Counted from the first letter of the stretch, positions 35,006 through 44,909 are shown. The stretch is DNA of 64,000 nucleotides from Gulbenkiania mobilis (GCA_004346645.1 SMDA01000003.1:1-64000); one strand, 5' to 3'. Notes: generated from the letters alone by a model not told the origin. Translations and numbers: made by a program.

Positions 35006-35875
35006 TCAGGCCGCCACGTTGACGGAGCGGGCCACTGGCTGGTCGCCCGGGATGCACACGCCCGGCATCAGCTCAGGCAGGGCCGCCGCCCGGGCACACC
35101 GGGCGGTTAAATCCGGCATGGCGGCGAACAGCGCGTCGAAACTCTCGACAACGAAGTAGGTGTCCTGAAAGGCATCGATCCGGTAACGAGTGCGCAACAC
35201 GCGGTCGGCATCGAAGGCTAAACGTAACGGCGCCGGGCTCTCCAGGCAGAACACCGACTCTGCGCGGCTGGAGACGATACCGGCACCGTAGATGCGCAGC
35301 CCCATCGGTGTCTGCATCAGGCCGAACTCGACGGTGTACCAGTAGAGGCGGGCCAGTTGGCCCAGCAGCCCCGCGGCACGGGCAACACGGCCGGCCTCTC
35401 CGTAGCCTTGCAGGAAGTCTGCAAATACCGGATCGGCCAAAAGGGGTACGTGGCCGAAAAGATCGTGAAAGACATCCGGCTCCTGCAGGTAATCGAGCTG
35501 CGACGGCTCACGCAGCCACCAGGTCACCGGAAAGCGGCGCTCGGCAAGATGGTCGAAGAACACGTCGTCCGGAATCAGCCCGGGCACCGCCACGATCTGC
35601 CAACCGGTCAATCGCTCCAGCGTCCGGTTAAGCGTGGCGAAATCCGGAACCCGGTCGTCCGGCACGTGCAGGCGCTCCAGCCCCTGCAGAAAGGCCTCGC
35701 ATACCCGTCCCGGCAGCAGGGCGCACTGGCGTGCAAAGAGGGTGGCCCAGGTGGCATGGTCTTCCGGAGTGTAGCGCGACAGCGGCTGCGGCAGGGTGTA
35801 ATCGGGCCCATGCGAGAGGCCGGCATTCTTGCGGGCCGTGATGTCGGGAGGGATAAAGGGGCTACGGTCGTTCAT
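35006..35875 (-). CDS. phhA: Phenylalanine 4-monooxygenase
   Basis: A 289-aa monomeric bacterial phenylalanine hydroxylase (phenylalanine to tyrosine, using pterin, O2 and iron). The iron ligands are visible: His137 and His142 in EPDVFHDLFGHVPLL and Glu183 in YWYTVEFGLM. Length is close to the Chromobacterium violaceum enzyme. No phhB (pterin dehydratase) is adjacent. A divergent Lrp-type regulator 114 bases away probably controls it, unlike the sigma-54 PhhR system of Pseudomonas. Confidence 0.95.
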   Translation of the reverse strand: MNDRSPFIPPDITARKNAGLSHGPDYTLPQPLSRYTPEDHATWATLFARQCALLPGRVCEAFLQGLERLHVPDDRVPDFATLNRTLERLTGWQIVAVPGLIPDDVFFDHLAERRFPVTWWLREPSQLDYLQEPDVFHDLFGHVPLLADPVFADFLQGYGEAGRVARAAGLLGQLARLYWYTVEFGLMQTPMGLRIYGAGIVSSRAESVFCLESPAPLRLAFDADRVLRTRYRIDAFQDTYFVVESFDALFAAMPDLTARCARAAALPELMPGVCIPGDQPVARSVNVAA

Positions 35876-35989
35876 ATCTGGGGCTCGGTAGGCAATCGCA
35901 CCATTCTAGGAGCCCCTCGCTGCGGCAGGGCCGCAAACTTTGCGCGTAAAACCAGCTTGATGCATCATCACCGCACAAAAACTTAATTT

Positions 35990-36478
35990 ATGCACAAAGT
36001 GAGCAAAATCTCTCTAGACCGTTACGACCGACTCATTCTGGAGGCGCTGCAGACGGACGCGCGCATGACGCACCAGAAGCTGAGCGAACGGGTGCCTCTC
36101 TCGGCGTCACAGATCGGCCGCCGCATCCAGCGCATGGAAGAGGCGGGACTGATCGAGGGTTATCGGGTGGTGCTGAAGCCGGAGCGGATCGGATTGGGCG
36201 TGATGGCCTTTGCCCACCTGACACTGGAGCGCCACAACGAGGAAACGCTGCGTGGGTTTGCCGACGCACTGGCCGCGCTGCCGGAGGTGCTGGACTGCTA
36301 TGCCGCCGCCGGCGAAGCAGATTACCTGTTGCGCATCGTGGTGCCCGACCTGCCTTCGCTGTCGCGTTTCGTGATGAACCGTCTGATGAACGTGCCTTTG
36401 GTGCGCAGCGTGAAGTCCACTATCATCCTCAACGCGGTGAAGGAGTCGGGCACCCTGCCCTTGGACCATCTTCCGTAA
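35990..36478 (+). CDS. Lrp/AsnC-family regulator of phhA
   Basis: A 162-aa regulator. The HTH is LDRYDRLILEALQTDARMTHQKLSERVPLSASQIGRRIQRME, and the RAM domain has MAFAHLTLERHNEETL and LPEVLDCYAAAGEADYLLRIV. It is divergent from phhA with an AT-rich intergenic region (ACTTAATTTATGCAC at the start), so aromatic amino-acid-responsive control is likely. The 3' end overlaps the convergent XRE-cupin gene by 50 bases. Confidence 0.88.
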   Translation: MHKVSKISLDRYDRLILEALQTDARMTHQKLSERVPLSASQIGRRIQRMEEAGLIEGYRVVLKPERIGLGVMAFAHLTLERHNEETLRGFADALAALPEVLDCYAAAGEADYLLRIVVPDLPSLSRFVMNRLMNVPLVRSVKSTIILNAVKESGTLPLDHLP

Positions 36479-37052
36479 ATAAAGGGTTGGCCGAAGCCGC
36501 GGCGCTGGTCACTACCAGCACTGCGGCAGGCGACTTACCCAGCGCGCGCAGCCGGTGGGGTACGCTGGCATTGAAATAGACCGCATCGCCCGGCATCAGG
36601 CGCTCGCGCCGCTCTCCCCACTCCATCTCCACATCCCCCTCCAGAACATACAGAAACTCCTCCCCTGCATGTCCCGCCACTTGGGGTCCCGCTGCAAAGT
36701 CCGAGGCCAGATGCAGCACGAAAGGCTGCATCCGCGTCAGGCCAGCTGGTGTCGGCAGGATCTCCAGCCGGCGCCCGCCTTGCAGCCCAGCAGGCCGTTC
36801 TACCGACATCCGCGCGTGGTGGCGAATGACGGCAATGTCCGGGTTGGTGGCCGTCTCACCGAACAGGGCTTGCGTATCTACCCCCAGCGCTCGGGCGATC
36901 CGTAGCGCGGCGGCAATGGAGGGCGTGCACACGCCGCGTTCCAGCTTGGAAAGGTAACTTTTGGTGAGTCCGGTCACTTCGGCCAGGCCCTGCAGGCTGT
37001 AGCCTTGCTGCGTCCGGAGTAGCTTGATGCGGGGGATCACGTTCCGCTCCAT
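36429..37052 (-). CDS. XRE-cupin transcriptional regulator
   Basis: A 207-aa regulator. The HTH_3 domain is IKLLRTQQGYSLQGLAEVTGLTKSYLSKLERG, and the C-terminal single cupin contains HAGEEFLYVLEGDVEMEWG and GDAVYFNASVPHRLRA. Start MERNVIPR (37052) lies 27 bases from the operator at 37079. The family includes PuuR-like and other repressors of amine or amino-acid pathways. The divergent amidotransferase-MOSC operon is the likely target. An uptake-like word (36485-36495), read as SAN, encodes part of the C-terminus just after the convergent lrp stop. Confidence 0.87.
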   Translation of the reverse strand: MERNVIPRIKLLRTQQGYSLQGLAEVTGLTKSYLSKLERGVCTPSIAAALRIARALGVDTQALFGETATNPDIAVIRHHARMSVERPAGLQGGRRLEILPTPAGLTRMQPFVLHLASDFAAGPQVAGHAGEEFLYVLEGDVEMEWGERRERLMPGDAVYFNASVPHRLRALGKSPAAVLVVTSAAASANPLFTEDGPRAGCPTPSPR

Positions 37053-37078
37053 TGTCCTTGCAGGCGAAAGGTGTAGGA

Positions 37079-37097
37079 TATGACACATCGTGTCATA
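37079..37097. promoter_or_regulatory. Perfect palindromic operator, XRE-cupin / amidotransferase
   Basis: TATGACAC-ATC-GTGTCATA, an 8-bp perfect inverted repeat with a 3-base spacer, lies midway between the divergent regulator and amidotransferase genes. TGACA-type half sites of this size suit an XRE dimer, so it is the likely binding site controlling both directions. Confidence 0.75.
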
Positions 37098-37145
37098 ACG
37101 GGAGAGGCGATGTACAGACCGCACGCCCTACTTCGAGGAGACCGC

Positions 37146-37850
37146 ATGAAAACCGTTACCGTAATCCGCCATGTGGCGTTCGAAGACTTGGGAACGCTGG
37201 CCGGGGTGTTTCACCAGCGCGGGCTGGCCTGTCGCACGCTCGAGGCTGGCATTGATCCGCTCACGCCGGAGGTGGTGGGCGACCCCGATCTACTGGTGGT
37301 CCTGGGCGGCCCGATCGGGGCCGGTGACGAGGACCAGTATCCCTTCCTGCGCGATACCTTGGCCCTGCTCCAGCACCGGCTGGCGGCCCAGCGGCCCACG
37401 CTCGGCCTCTGCCTTGGGGCGCAGTTGATGGCGCGCGCTCTGGGGGCCCGCGTGTACCGGGCGGCAGTCCCGGAAATCGGCTGGCAGGCCCTCACACCGA
37501 CCCTGGCGGGTCAGGCCTCCCCGCTCGCGGCGCTGATCCGACCCGATCTGCCGGTGTTTCACTGGCACGGAGACACCTTCGACCTGCCGACCGGCGCTAC
37601 CCTGCTCGCCGCCACGCCGGCCTGTCACCACCAGGCTTATACCTGGGGTGCAGCTGCGCTGGGCCTGCAATGCCACCCGGAGGTGCAGGCCACAGGGCTG
37701 GAGCGCTGGCTGATCGGCCATGCCGCGGAACTGGCTGCGGCCGGCATTGCGGTCACGGCGTTGCGAGAAGACAACCACCGTCTTGCGCCAGCGCTGGAAG
37801 TGGCATGCCGCACCGCATTCGACGGCTGGCTGGCATCGGTGGGGCTGTGA
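37146..37850 (+). CDS. Class I glutamine amidotransferase-like protein
   Basis: A 234-aa stand-alone GATase1 protein (GMP-synthase glutaminase-like). The nucleophile Cys is in LGLCLGAQLMARALG, the catalytic His-Glu pair in LQCHPEVQ, and the oxyanion region in LVVLGGPIGAGDED. ATG 37146 has GAGGAG at 6 bases. No synthetase domain is present, so it may hydrolyse a gamma-glutamyl compound, as PuuD does in putrescine breakdown. The PuuA-like gene at 42288 makes that attractive but unproven. Translation of the next gene is coupled (TGATG). Confidence 0.82.
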   Translation: MKTVTVIRHVAFEDLGTLAGVFHQRGLACRTLEAGIDPLTPEVVGDPDLLVVLGGPIGAGDEDQYPFLRDTLALLQHRLAAQRPTLGLCLGAQLMARALGARVYRAAVPEIGWQALTPTLAGQASPLAALIRPDLPVFHWHGDTFDLPTGATLLAATPACHHQAYTWGAAALGLQCHPEVQATGLERWLIGHAAELAAAGIAVTALREDNHRLAPALEVACRTAFDGWLASVGL

Positions 37851-38554
37851 TGGACAGCCTTTTCGGACAACTGGATACGCTGCTGGTAGGCCAGCCCCAG
37901 CCCTTCGGCCCCAATGGTGAAGTCAGCGCCATCGCCAAGCATGCCATGGCCGGGACACTGCTTTTGGAGCACCGCGGGCTATCGGGCGATGCGCAGGGTG
38001 ACCGCCGCTACCATGGTGGCCCGGACAAGGCCGTGCACCATTACCCGGCTGAACATTACGCCCACTGGCGGCAAACGTGTCCGCAGGCCGACGGCGCAGT
38101 CTTCCGGCCTGGAGGCTTCGGCGAGAACTTCAGTACCTGCGGCCTGAACGAAACGGCGGTCCATTTCGGCGACATCGTGCGGGTGGGCACTGCCCTGCTG
38201 CAGGTCAGCCAGGCACGGCAGCCCTGCTGGAAGCTGAACATCCGCTTTGGCCAACCCGACATGGCCCGGCGCGTGCAGGATAGCGGACGCACCGGCTGGT
38301 ATTACCGTGTTTTGGAACCGGGCCACCTCCGGGCAGGCGACCGCCTCACTCTGGTGGAACGCCCGTTTCCCGACTGGCCCTTGGCACGCCTGCTGGTGCT
38401 GCTTTATCGCACCCCGCTGGAACGGGCCGGGCTGGACGCGCTGGCACGGCTGCCAGGGCTTCCCGACACCTGGCTCGAACTGGTCCAGCGCCGGCTGGAG
38501 ACGGGCCGCGTGGAAGACTGGACACGTCGGCTGGAAACGCCTGGCCAACAGTAG
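37850..38554 (+). CDS. MOSC-domain protein (YiiM-like)
   Basis: A 234-aa MOSC protein. The core is LEHRGLSGDAQGDRRYHGGPDKAVHHYPAEHY, GGFGENFSTCGLNET and SQARQPCWKLNIRFGQPD, with the conserved Cys proposed to bind molybdenum cofactor sulfur. Family members reduce N-hydroxylated bases such as 6-hydroxylaminopurine. The start overlaps the amidotransferase stop (TGATG). A one-mismatch uptake-like word at 38246-38256 still encodes FGQP. Confidence 0.88.
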   Translation: MDSLFGQLDTLLVGQPQPFGPNGEVSAIAKHAMAGTLLLEHRGLSGDAQGDRRYHGGPDKAVHHYPAEHYAHWRQTCPQADGAVFRPGGFGENFSTCGLNETAVHFGDIVRVGTALLQVSQARQPCWKLNIRFGQPDMARRVQDSGRTGWYYRVLEPGHLRAGDRLTLVERPFPDWPLARLLVLLYRTPLERAGLDALARLPGLPDTWLELVQRRLETGRVEDWTRRLETPGQQ

Positions 38555-38921
38555 CCGCCACCTATCGCCGGCTCTTCGGCCAACCCGTACCACAGGAAAC
38601 CGCCCCGGCGGGCCAAGTAGCCAAGCGCAGCAGCCCCCATCCCACATCCGCCTTAGCCTGCGACGTACGTGGCGTAGCGCAGAACCTTGGCTCTGGCCGA
38701 GCATGGTCACGGTGCGTGCCGGGGCAGCGGATCGGCCGCTCCGTGCCCCAGACAGACGCCAGCACGTCGGACGAAAAATGGCAGCTCCGAAATGAAAGCT
38801 GCCATCGTCCTAGCTAACAAAGTGCGGCGATGCCCGGTCGCATACCTTCACTGCCGGCCCAGCGCCGGCACCCGCTGCACTTCAGGGGGTGCCATAGGCG
38901 CGCGCTCTCCTGCCTGCAGGA
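38555..38921. other. 367-base intergenic region
   Basis: No gene found. It holds an exact uptake-like word (38575-38585) 21 bases after the MOSC stop and the minus-strand terminator of the ribonucleotide reductase gene (38773-38805). The remainder has no recognisable motif. Confidence 0.6.
38773..38805 (-). terminator. Terminator of nrdJ
   Basis: ATGGCAGCT and AGCTGCCAT form a 9-bp stem with a 10-base loop and are followed on the minus strand by TTTTT. It lies 117 bases beyond the nrdJ stop. Confidence 0.75.
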
Positions 38922-41771
38922 TCAGCCGCAGGCCCCGACATGGCCGCAGGCGGTGCAGAAGTCGCAGCCATCTTTCTTGATGAGGGCATGGTTTCCGCAT
39001 TCGGGGCACGGTTTTCCGGCCAGCGGGCGCACCGTTTCCGTACTGACGGCCTCGAACAGGTCTGCCTGCTCGGGCACCATCACGCCCATCTCCTCTACCG
39101 GAACGCCCTCCTCGGTGAGAATGCCGAGCATCGCATAGCGGTGGATCAGCAGGCGCGCAACATAGGCTACGGTGGAAGGCCAGCTCTGCGACTTCTCGCT
39201 GCCGGGGATGCGGGCGAAGAAGTCGCCCTGTGGCTCGGCATAGCTTAGGAGCTTGCGCAGCTTCATGCCGATCCATGCCGGGTCGATCACGCGCATGTCC
39301 AGACTGAGCAGCTTGCACAGTCCATCCAGCTCGCGGGGGTAGGAGCCGGCCATCCATAGCGAGTACGGACGGCGCTGGCCGTTGGGTAGCACCAGTTCCT
39401 TGACGAACAGCACGAAGTCGTCGCCCGTCTGCGGATTGGCAATGTCCACCGACCAGCTCATGGTGCCATCCACCCCCGACTTGGGCTCCTTGCGCGCAAA
39501 GAGCGCGTCCATTACCGGCGAGGCCTCGTCCGGCTGCGGCGCCAGCGCACCCAGCTGCTCGACGCGGTAGCGCACCACCTGGCCCAGCACGGCGGAGGCG
39601 CTGGAGGCCACCACACTGCGCTCGCCGATCTCCACCCCGTACTGCTTGTCGCCAAAGGTCTGTGCCAGCGTATCGAGCTTGAGCGCAAGCCAGGCACGGT
39701 CGCGGCTGCGCATGTCCATCGACAGGGTCTTGGCCACGGCCCCCAGGCCACGCGGCTGCTCGTTACCGTTCACCCAGCACTCGAAGGGATGGGCATGGCC
39801 GTTCTCCACATGCCCTACAAACACCGCGAAGGCGCCGCTGGCATGTTCCACCATGTAGGTCCACGAAGGGTTGCCGTTCTTCATGCGCGGCCGGTGCGGC
39901 CATTTCAGGCTGGCAAGCGCCGGGCTGGGGGCGGAGTTGAGCGTGATGCGCCGGTCCGGATCGCTTTCCTGGCTGGCCGACAGATCCTGCGGTGCAGCCT
40001 TGGCCGGCTCCACCGACAGCACTGCGCCCAGCACGCTGTTGGGCCGATAGGTGGTGATGCCTTTCAGCCCTGCCCGCCAGGCTTCCAGATAGAGGGTTTC
40101 GAAATCATCGAAGGGATAGTCGGCCGGAACATTCACCGTCTTGGAGATGGCGGTGTCGATGAACGGCGCCACGGCCGCCACCATGCGCATGTGATCGAGC
40201 GCGCTCATTTCCAGCGCGCTGACAAAGTACTCGGGCAGCGCCTCGGTGTTGCCGCCTTGCATGCGGTACACCCTGTAGGCATGGTCTTCGACCAGATATT
40301 CCTGCTGGCTGCCGTCGGCCATCCGCTTCTTGCGCGTGTAGAACCAGCTGAACGGCGGCTCGATGCCATTGCTGGCGTTGTCGGCAAAAGCCAGCGAAAT
40401 GGTTCCGGTGGGGGCAATAGACAGCAGGTGCGAGTTGCGGATGCCATGCTTGCGGATGCGTGCCTGCACCGCCTCCGGCAGGCGGCTGGCGCAATGCGGC
40501 TCGGCCAGGTAGCGTTCGGCGTCAAAGAGCGGGAACGGGCCTTTCTCGATGGCCAGATCCACCGACGCATCATAGGCGGCGTTGCGCATCGCTTCGGCCA
40601 ACCTAGCGGCAAAGCGCCGTCCCTCCTCGCTGTCGTAGCGGATCTTCATCATGATCAGCGCATCACCCAGCCCGGTGAAACCCAGCCCAATGCGCCGCTT
40701 GCTGGCGGCCTCACGGGCCTGTTCGGGCAGCGGCCACACGGTCAGGTCCAGCACGTTGTCGAGCATTCGCACCGCGGTGCGCACCACCTTCTCGTAGGCC
40801 TTGAAGTCGAAGGTGGGTGCCTCTCCGAAGGGCTGGCGGACAAAGCGTGTCAGGTTCACCGAGCCCAGGTCGCAGCAGCCGTAATCCGGCAGCGGCTGCT
40901 CGCCGCAGGGGTTGGTGGACTCGATCACCTCGCAGTAGGAGAGATTGTTGTCGCGGTTGATCTTGGAGAGGAACAGCACGCCTGGCTCGGCATGGTCGTA
41001 GGTCGAGGCCATGATCTGTTGCCACAGATCGCGAGCCCGCACCGTGCGGTAGACCCATAGGCCATCGTCGCGCCGGTAGCTGTCCGGAAAGGCATCGCTG
41101 GAGGGCTCCACCGCATGGGTCAGTGCCCAGTCGCCGTCCCGTTCCACCGCCTCCATGAAGGCGTCGGACACGCCTACCGAAATGTTGAAGTTGCGCAGAT
41201 CGCCCTGGTCCTTGGCGTGGATGAACTCCTCCACGTCCGGGTGACTGATGTCCAGCACGCCCATCTGTGCGCCCCGGCGGGCCCCGGCCGACTCGACCGT
41301 CTCGCAGCTGCGGTCGAACACCCGCATGTACGATACAGGCCCGGAAGCCCGGCTGTTGGTGCCCTTCACCCGCGCGCCCTTGGGCCGGATGCGGCTGAAG
41401 TTATACCCCACCCCGCCGCCACGGCGCATGGTTTCGGCCGCCTGCAGCAGGGCTTCATAGATGCCCACCTTGCCGTCGACCGCGTCGCTGACCGAATCCC
41501 CTACTGGCTGAACGAAGCAGTTGATCAGGGTGGCTTTCAGGTCGGTGCCGGCGGCCGAGTTGATGCGCCCGCCCGGGATAAAGCCATTCTCCAGTGCCTC
41601 GTAAAAGAGCGGCTCGAAGCGCACTGGGTCCTTCTCGGGCGCGGCCAGCGCGCGCGCCACCCGCATCCGTACCTCGGCGGTACTTTGCTCGCCGTTCTTG
41701 GCGTACTTCTCCAGCAACACCTCGCGCGAGATGTCCTGCTCGGCCATCACGCTCACGTTTTCCTTCTTCAT
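38922..41771 (-). CDS. nrdJ: Adenosylcobalamin-dependent (class II) ribonucleotide reductase
   Basis: A 949-aa single-chain enzyme reducing ribonucleotides to deoxyribonucleotides, using vitamin B12 instead of oxygen. Features are [33 protein letters not shown], the active-site loop [20 protein letters not shown], the PTGTISL loop, and a C-terminal zinc-ribbon-like tail CPECG...CTACG. ATG 41771 follows GGGAGG; a GTG one codon earlier is less likely. Two NrdR boxes lie in its promoter. An uptake-like word at 40593-40603 is read as LAE. Confidence 0.95.
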   Translation of the reverse strand: MKKENVSVMAEQDISREVLLEKYAKNGEQSTAEVRMRVARALAAPEKDPVRFEPLFYEALENGFIPGGRINSAAGTDLKATLINCFVQPVGDSVSDAVDGKVGIYEALLQAAETMRRGGGVGYNFSRIRPKGARVKGTNSRASGPVSYMRVFDRSCETVESAGARRGAQMGVLDISHPDVEEFIHAKDQGDLRNFNISVGVSDAFMEAVERDGDWALTHAVEPSSDAFPDSYRRDDGLWVYRTVRARDLWQQIMASTYDHAEPGVLFLSKINRDNNLSYCEVIESTNPCGEQPLPDYGCCDLGSVNLTRFVRQPFGEAPTFDFKAYEKVVRTAVRMLDNVLDLTVWPLPEQAREAASKRRIGLGFTGLGDALIMMKIRYDSEEGRRFAARLAEAMRNAAYDASVDLAIEKGPFPLFDAERYLAEPHCASRLPEAVQARIRKHGIRNSHLLSIAPTGTISLAFADNASNGIEPPFSWFYTRKKRMADGSQQEYLVEDHAYRVYRMQGGNTEALPEYFVSALEMSALDHMRMVAAVAPFIDTAISKTVNVPADYPFDDFETLYLEAWRAGLKGITTYRPNSVLGAVLSVEPAKAAPQDLSASQESDPDRRITLNSAPSPALASLKWPHRPRMKNGNPSWTYMVEHASGAFAVFVGHVENGHAHPFECWVNGNEQPRGLGAVAKTLSMDMRSRDRAWLALKLDTLAQTFGDKQYGVEIGERSVVASSASAVLGQVVRYRVEQLGALAPQPDEASPVMDALFARKEPKSGVDGTMSWSVDIANPQTGDDFVLFVKELVLPNGQRRPYSLWMAGSYPRELDGLCKLLSLDMRVIDPAWIGMKLRKLLSYAEPQGDFFARIPGSEKSQSWPSTVAYVARLLIHRYAMLGILTEEGVPVEEMGVMVPEQADLFEAVSTETVRPLAGKPCPECGNHALIKKDGCDFCTACGHVGACG

Positions 41772-41795
41772 CACCCCTCCCGAAGCCGGTTAACG

Positions 41796-41842
41796 ACTCA
41801 ATATATGCCCAGGAAAAGCGGGAATGACACTAAATATTGGCT
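41796..41842. promoter_or_regulatory. Pair of NrdR boxes in the nrdJ promoter
   Basis: Two 16-base elements resemble the NrdR consensus ACACWATATATWGTGT. One begins at 41796 (core CAATATATGC, 8 of 10) and one at 41827 (core CTAAATATTG, 9 of 10, in ACACTAAATATTGGCT). They start 31 bases apart, three helical turns, which is the usual spacing for cooperative NrdR binding. They lie 25 bases upstream of the nrdJ start. Confidence 0.75.
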
Positions 41843-42287
41843 ATCGTTGCGTTGACCTCCATCAAGCCCTCCAACCGGCGCTGGCTAATGTCCCGCTTGC
41901 CGGGGATATGTCACCACCTCAAGGACACGCGCAAGTGCGGCATTGCCGCCACACCCCTCGCTCTTTCAGCGGGCTAGGCATGGGCTAGGTGCCGAGCAGG
42001 TTTGTCAGCCTGGACGACGGCCTCTACGATGGGAACGATGAAAATATTAAACACCGCTAGCTGCCGCTTCGGCCAACCCTCTTTTTCAGGAGACCCGATG
42101 TGACCCTCCCCTCCGGCCCGATGTGGCCCGACCGTGCGGCCCGCATGGTTGCCCGGCCCTCGCTTCACAGCCTGGACACCCGGCTGTCCTTCTTGGCCCT
42201 GGCCCACTGCCGGCCGGCCCTGTACGACCCGGCCCGCCGTCTGGCGAGCTCCGGTTCGCAACCCTGAACGATTGAGAGAGAGACCTT
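41843..42287. other. Intergenic region upstream of the PuuA-like gene
   Basis: 445 bases without a firm gene. It contains an exact uptake-like word (42068-42078) and an AT-rich spot (GAAAATATTAAACACC at about 42038) that may be a promoter. There is also a 55-codon open frame from GTG 42100 to 42267, preceded by AGGAG and ending 20 bases before the PuuA-like start. That frame encodes a Pro/Arg/Leu-rich peptide with no recognisable motif; it could be a leader peptide or chance. Confidence 0.4.
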
Positions 42288-43631
42288 ATGAGTGCCCCTG
42301 CCCAGACCATTACCCAGTGGCTCGACGAGCATCGCATCACCGAAGTCGAGTGCCTGATTCCCGACATGACCGGCCTTGCCCGCGGCAAGATCGTTCCCCG
42401 CCACAAGTACAACCCTGCCGAAGGCCTGCGCCTGCCCGAAGCCGTGCTGTCAATGACCGTCACGGGCGATTACCCCGAACAGAATTTCACCTCGGTAGCC
42501 GACCCGGACATGCGCCTTTTGCCGGATGCCTCCACACTGCGCCCCGTGCCATGGGCGCGCGAACCCACTGCCCAGATCATTCATGACTGCGTGCACTTCG
42601 ACGGGCGCGAGGCAGACCTGGCCCCCCGCAACGTGCTCAAGCGTATCTTACGTCTGTACGAAGCCGAAGGTCTGACCGCCATCGTGGCCCCGGAAATGGA
42701 GTTCTACTTGGTGCAGGTGGAGCCGGACGAGGACATTCCGCTGCGGCCGCCCGTCGGACGCACCCGTCGCACCGAAGCCGGCATGCAGAGCTTCTCCATT
42801 GATGCTGTCAACGAATACGACGACATCTTCGACGTGATGTACGACTGGTGCGGGGCACAGGGGCTGCAGTTGGACACGCTCATCCATGAGATGGGCACCG
42901 CACAGATGGAGATCAACCTCGACCACGGCGACCCGTTGGCACTGGCCGACCAGGTGTTCCTGTTCAAGCGCACCGTGCGCGAAGTGGCCATCCGCAACGG
43001 TATGTACGCCACCTTCATGGCCAAACCGATGCAGGGGCAGCCCGGCAGTGCGATGCACATCCACCAGAGCGTAGTGGATAAGGCCAGCGGCCGGAACATC
43101 TTCAGCAATCCGGACGGCACGCCGTCCGAAGCCTTCCATCACTTCATCGGCGGACTGCAGGCCTACCTGCCAGCTGCCATGCCCTTCTTTGCCCCGTACG
43201 TAAACAGCTATCGCCGGCTGTCACGCTTCACGTCAGCACCGATCAACCTGAGTTGGGGCTTCGATAACCGCACCTGCGGCCTCAGGGTACCGCACTCCGG
43301 CCCGGAAGCGCGGCGGGTGGAGAACCGGCTGGCCGGAGTGGACGTCAACCCCTACCTGGCCATCGCGGCCAGCCTGGCGTGCGGCTATCTGGGGATGCGC
43401 CATGGCCTGCAGCCGAACGCGCCTTTGGCCGGCAGTGCCTACGAGCAGCCGCACCAGCTACCCCGCCATCTGGATGATGCGGTGGAACGGCTGCGTGCCT
43501 GCGCGCCGCTGACCGAGCTCTTCGGCCAGCATTTCATCGATACTTACAGCGCCATCAAGGAGGCCGAGTACCGTGAGTACTTCGACGTGATCAGCCCGTG
43601 GGAGCGCCGCTTTCTGCTGCTGCACGTCTGA
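42288..43631 (+). CDS. Glutamine synthetase family protein, PuuA-like
   Basis: A 447-aa ATP-dependent ligase of the gamma-glutamylpolyamine synthetase branch. Segments include VECLIPDMTGLARGKIVP (typical of the PuuA branch rather than GlnA), PEMEFYLVQVE (metal Glu), HEMGTAQMEINLDHGDPL, KPMQGQPGSAMHIHQS, and NRLAGVDVNPYLAIAASLA. GlnA's adenylylation-site tail is absent. It probably glutamylates putrescine or another amine as the first catabolic step. The amidotransferase at 37146 would fit the later hydrolysis step. No other puu genes are seen. Confidence 0.87.
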   Translation: MSAPAQTITQWLDEHRITEVECLIPDMTGLARGKIVPRHKYNPAEGLRLPEAVLSMTVTGDYPEQNFTSVADPDMRLLPDASTLRPVPWAREPTAQIIHDCVHFDGREADLAPRNVLKRILRLYEAEGLTAIVAPEMEFYLVQVEPDEDIPLRPPVGRTRRTEAGMQSFSIDAVNEYDDIFDVMYDWCGAQGLQLDTLIHEMGTAQMEINLDHGDPLALADQVFLFKRTVREVAIRNGMYATFMAKPMQGQPGSAMHIHQSVVDKASGRNIFSNPDGTPSEAFHHFIGGLQAYLPAAMPFFAPYVNSYRRLSRFTSAPINLSWGFDNRTCGLRVPHSGPEARRVENRLAGVDVNPYLAIAASLACGYLGMRHGLQPNAPLAGSAYEQPHQLPRHLDDAVERLRACAPLTELFGQHFIDTYSAIKEAEYREYFDVISPWERRFLLLHV

Positions 43632-43695
43632 GGCGGCCGGGGCCCATGCCGGCCCCGGCTGTGGCACACTGTCGCCCGCTTCACGGAGACACGAC

Positions 43696-44850
43696 ATGCA
43701 GCCTTCCTCCTGGGACATCTTCTGTGCCGTCATCGACAACTACGGCGACATCGGCGTCAGCTGGCGGCTGGCCCGTCAGTTGGCGCACGACCACGACCAG
43801 CGGGTACGGCTGTGGGTAGACGACCTGCAAAGCTTCGCGCACATCGCCCCGGGGCTGGATGCAGGCCGGGCCCGTCAGCGCTACCAGTCGGTGGAGGTCT
43901 GCCACTGGCCGGCCTCCGAATGGCCCATGGACACCCAGCCTGCCGATGTGGTGATCGAGGCCTTCGGCTGTCCGCTGCCCGACTCCTATCTGGCCGCCAT
44001 GGCCGCCCGCTCCCGGCGGCCGGTCTGGTTCAACCTGGAGTACCTGTCGGCCGAGGACTGGGTGGAAGACTGCCACGACATGGCTTCGCCGCACCCGCAG
44101 CTGCCGCTGGTCAAGCACTTCTTTTTCCCCGGTTTCACCCGCCGCACCGGTGGCCTGCTCTGCGAGCGCACGCTGCTGGAGGAGCGGGCGGCCTGGCAAG
44201 CGGATGCCGCCGTCCAGATGGCATTCTGGCAGGGGTGTGGCGTACTACCCCAGCGCCAAGCCGGCGAACTGCGCATCAGCGTGTTCAGCTATGAAACCAC
44301 CGCCTTCGACAGCTGGTTGCCCTTGCTGGCGGCAGCAGACCGCCCGGTACGCCTGCTGGTACCCCGTGGCAAGGCCCTGTCCGAAGTGGCACGCGTCTTC
44401 GGCCAACCCCTGCCCGAGCCTGGCACGTTCTGGACGCGGGGAAACCTGACCGTGCATACCCTGCCACTGACCGACCAGGCGGGCTACGACCGCCTGCTTT
44501 GGTCCTGCGACCTCAACCTGGTGCGTGGCGAGGACAGCTTCGTGCGGGCCCAGTGGGCAGCACGCCCCTTCCTGTGGCACATCTACCCGCAGGAAGAAGA
44601 CGCGCATCTGGTCAAGCTGGAGGCTTTCCTCACCCGTTATGAGCGGGAGCTGCCCCAGGAGGCGGCACATGCCCTCACCGCAGCCATGCAGGCGTGGAAC
44701 AACGGCGTCAGCATGGAAGGCGCGTGGCCGGCCCTGCTATCTGCCCTGCCGGTGCTTGCGGACCATGCAAGGCATTGGCCGCAAACGGTTCTTGCCCACG
44801 GTGATCTTGCTGCCAGGCTGGTGCAGTCCGCGCGAATCCGGCTACAATAG
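43696..44850 (+). CDS. earP: EF-P arginine rhamnosyltransferase
   Basis: A 384-aa inverting glycosyltransferase (GT104) that transfers rhamnose from dTDP-rhamnose to Arg32 of EF-P, needed for efficient translation of polyproline stretches. The catalytic/structural aspartates occur as Asp14 and Asp18 in VIDNYGDIGVSWRLARQL. The nucleotide-sugar pocket is at LNLVRGEDSFVRAQWAARPFLWHIYPQEEDAH. It is directly upstream of efp (59-base gap), the standard arrangement. The uptake-like word at 44398-44408 is read as FGQP. Confidence 0.95.
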   Translation: MQPSSWDIFCAVIDNYGDIGVSWRLARQLAHDHDQRVRLWVDDLQSFAHIAPGLDAGRARQRYQSVEVCHWPASEWPMDTQPADVVIEAFGCPLPDSYLAAMAARSRRPVWFNLEYLSAEDWVEDCHDMASPHPQLPLVKHFFFPGFTRRTGGLLCERTLLEERAAWQADAAVQMAFWQGCGVLPQRQAGELRISVFSYETTAFDSWLPLLAAADRPVRLLVPRGKALSEVARVFGQPLPEPGTFWTRGNLTVHTLPLTDQAGYDRLLWSCDLNLVRGEDSFVRAQWAARPFLWHIYPQEEDAHLVKLEAFLTRYERELPQEAAHALTAAMQAWNNGVSMEGAWPALLSALPVLADHARHWPQTVLAHGDLAARLVQSARIRLQ

Positions 44851-44909
44851 CGAGTTTTTCCGGAAAAGCCTTTTCCGATTCAATTCAAAGCATTGGGAAT
44901 TTCACGTAA

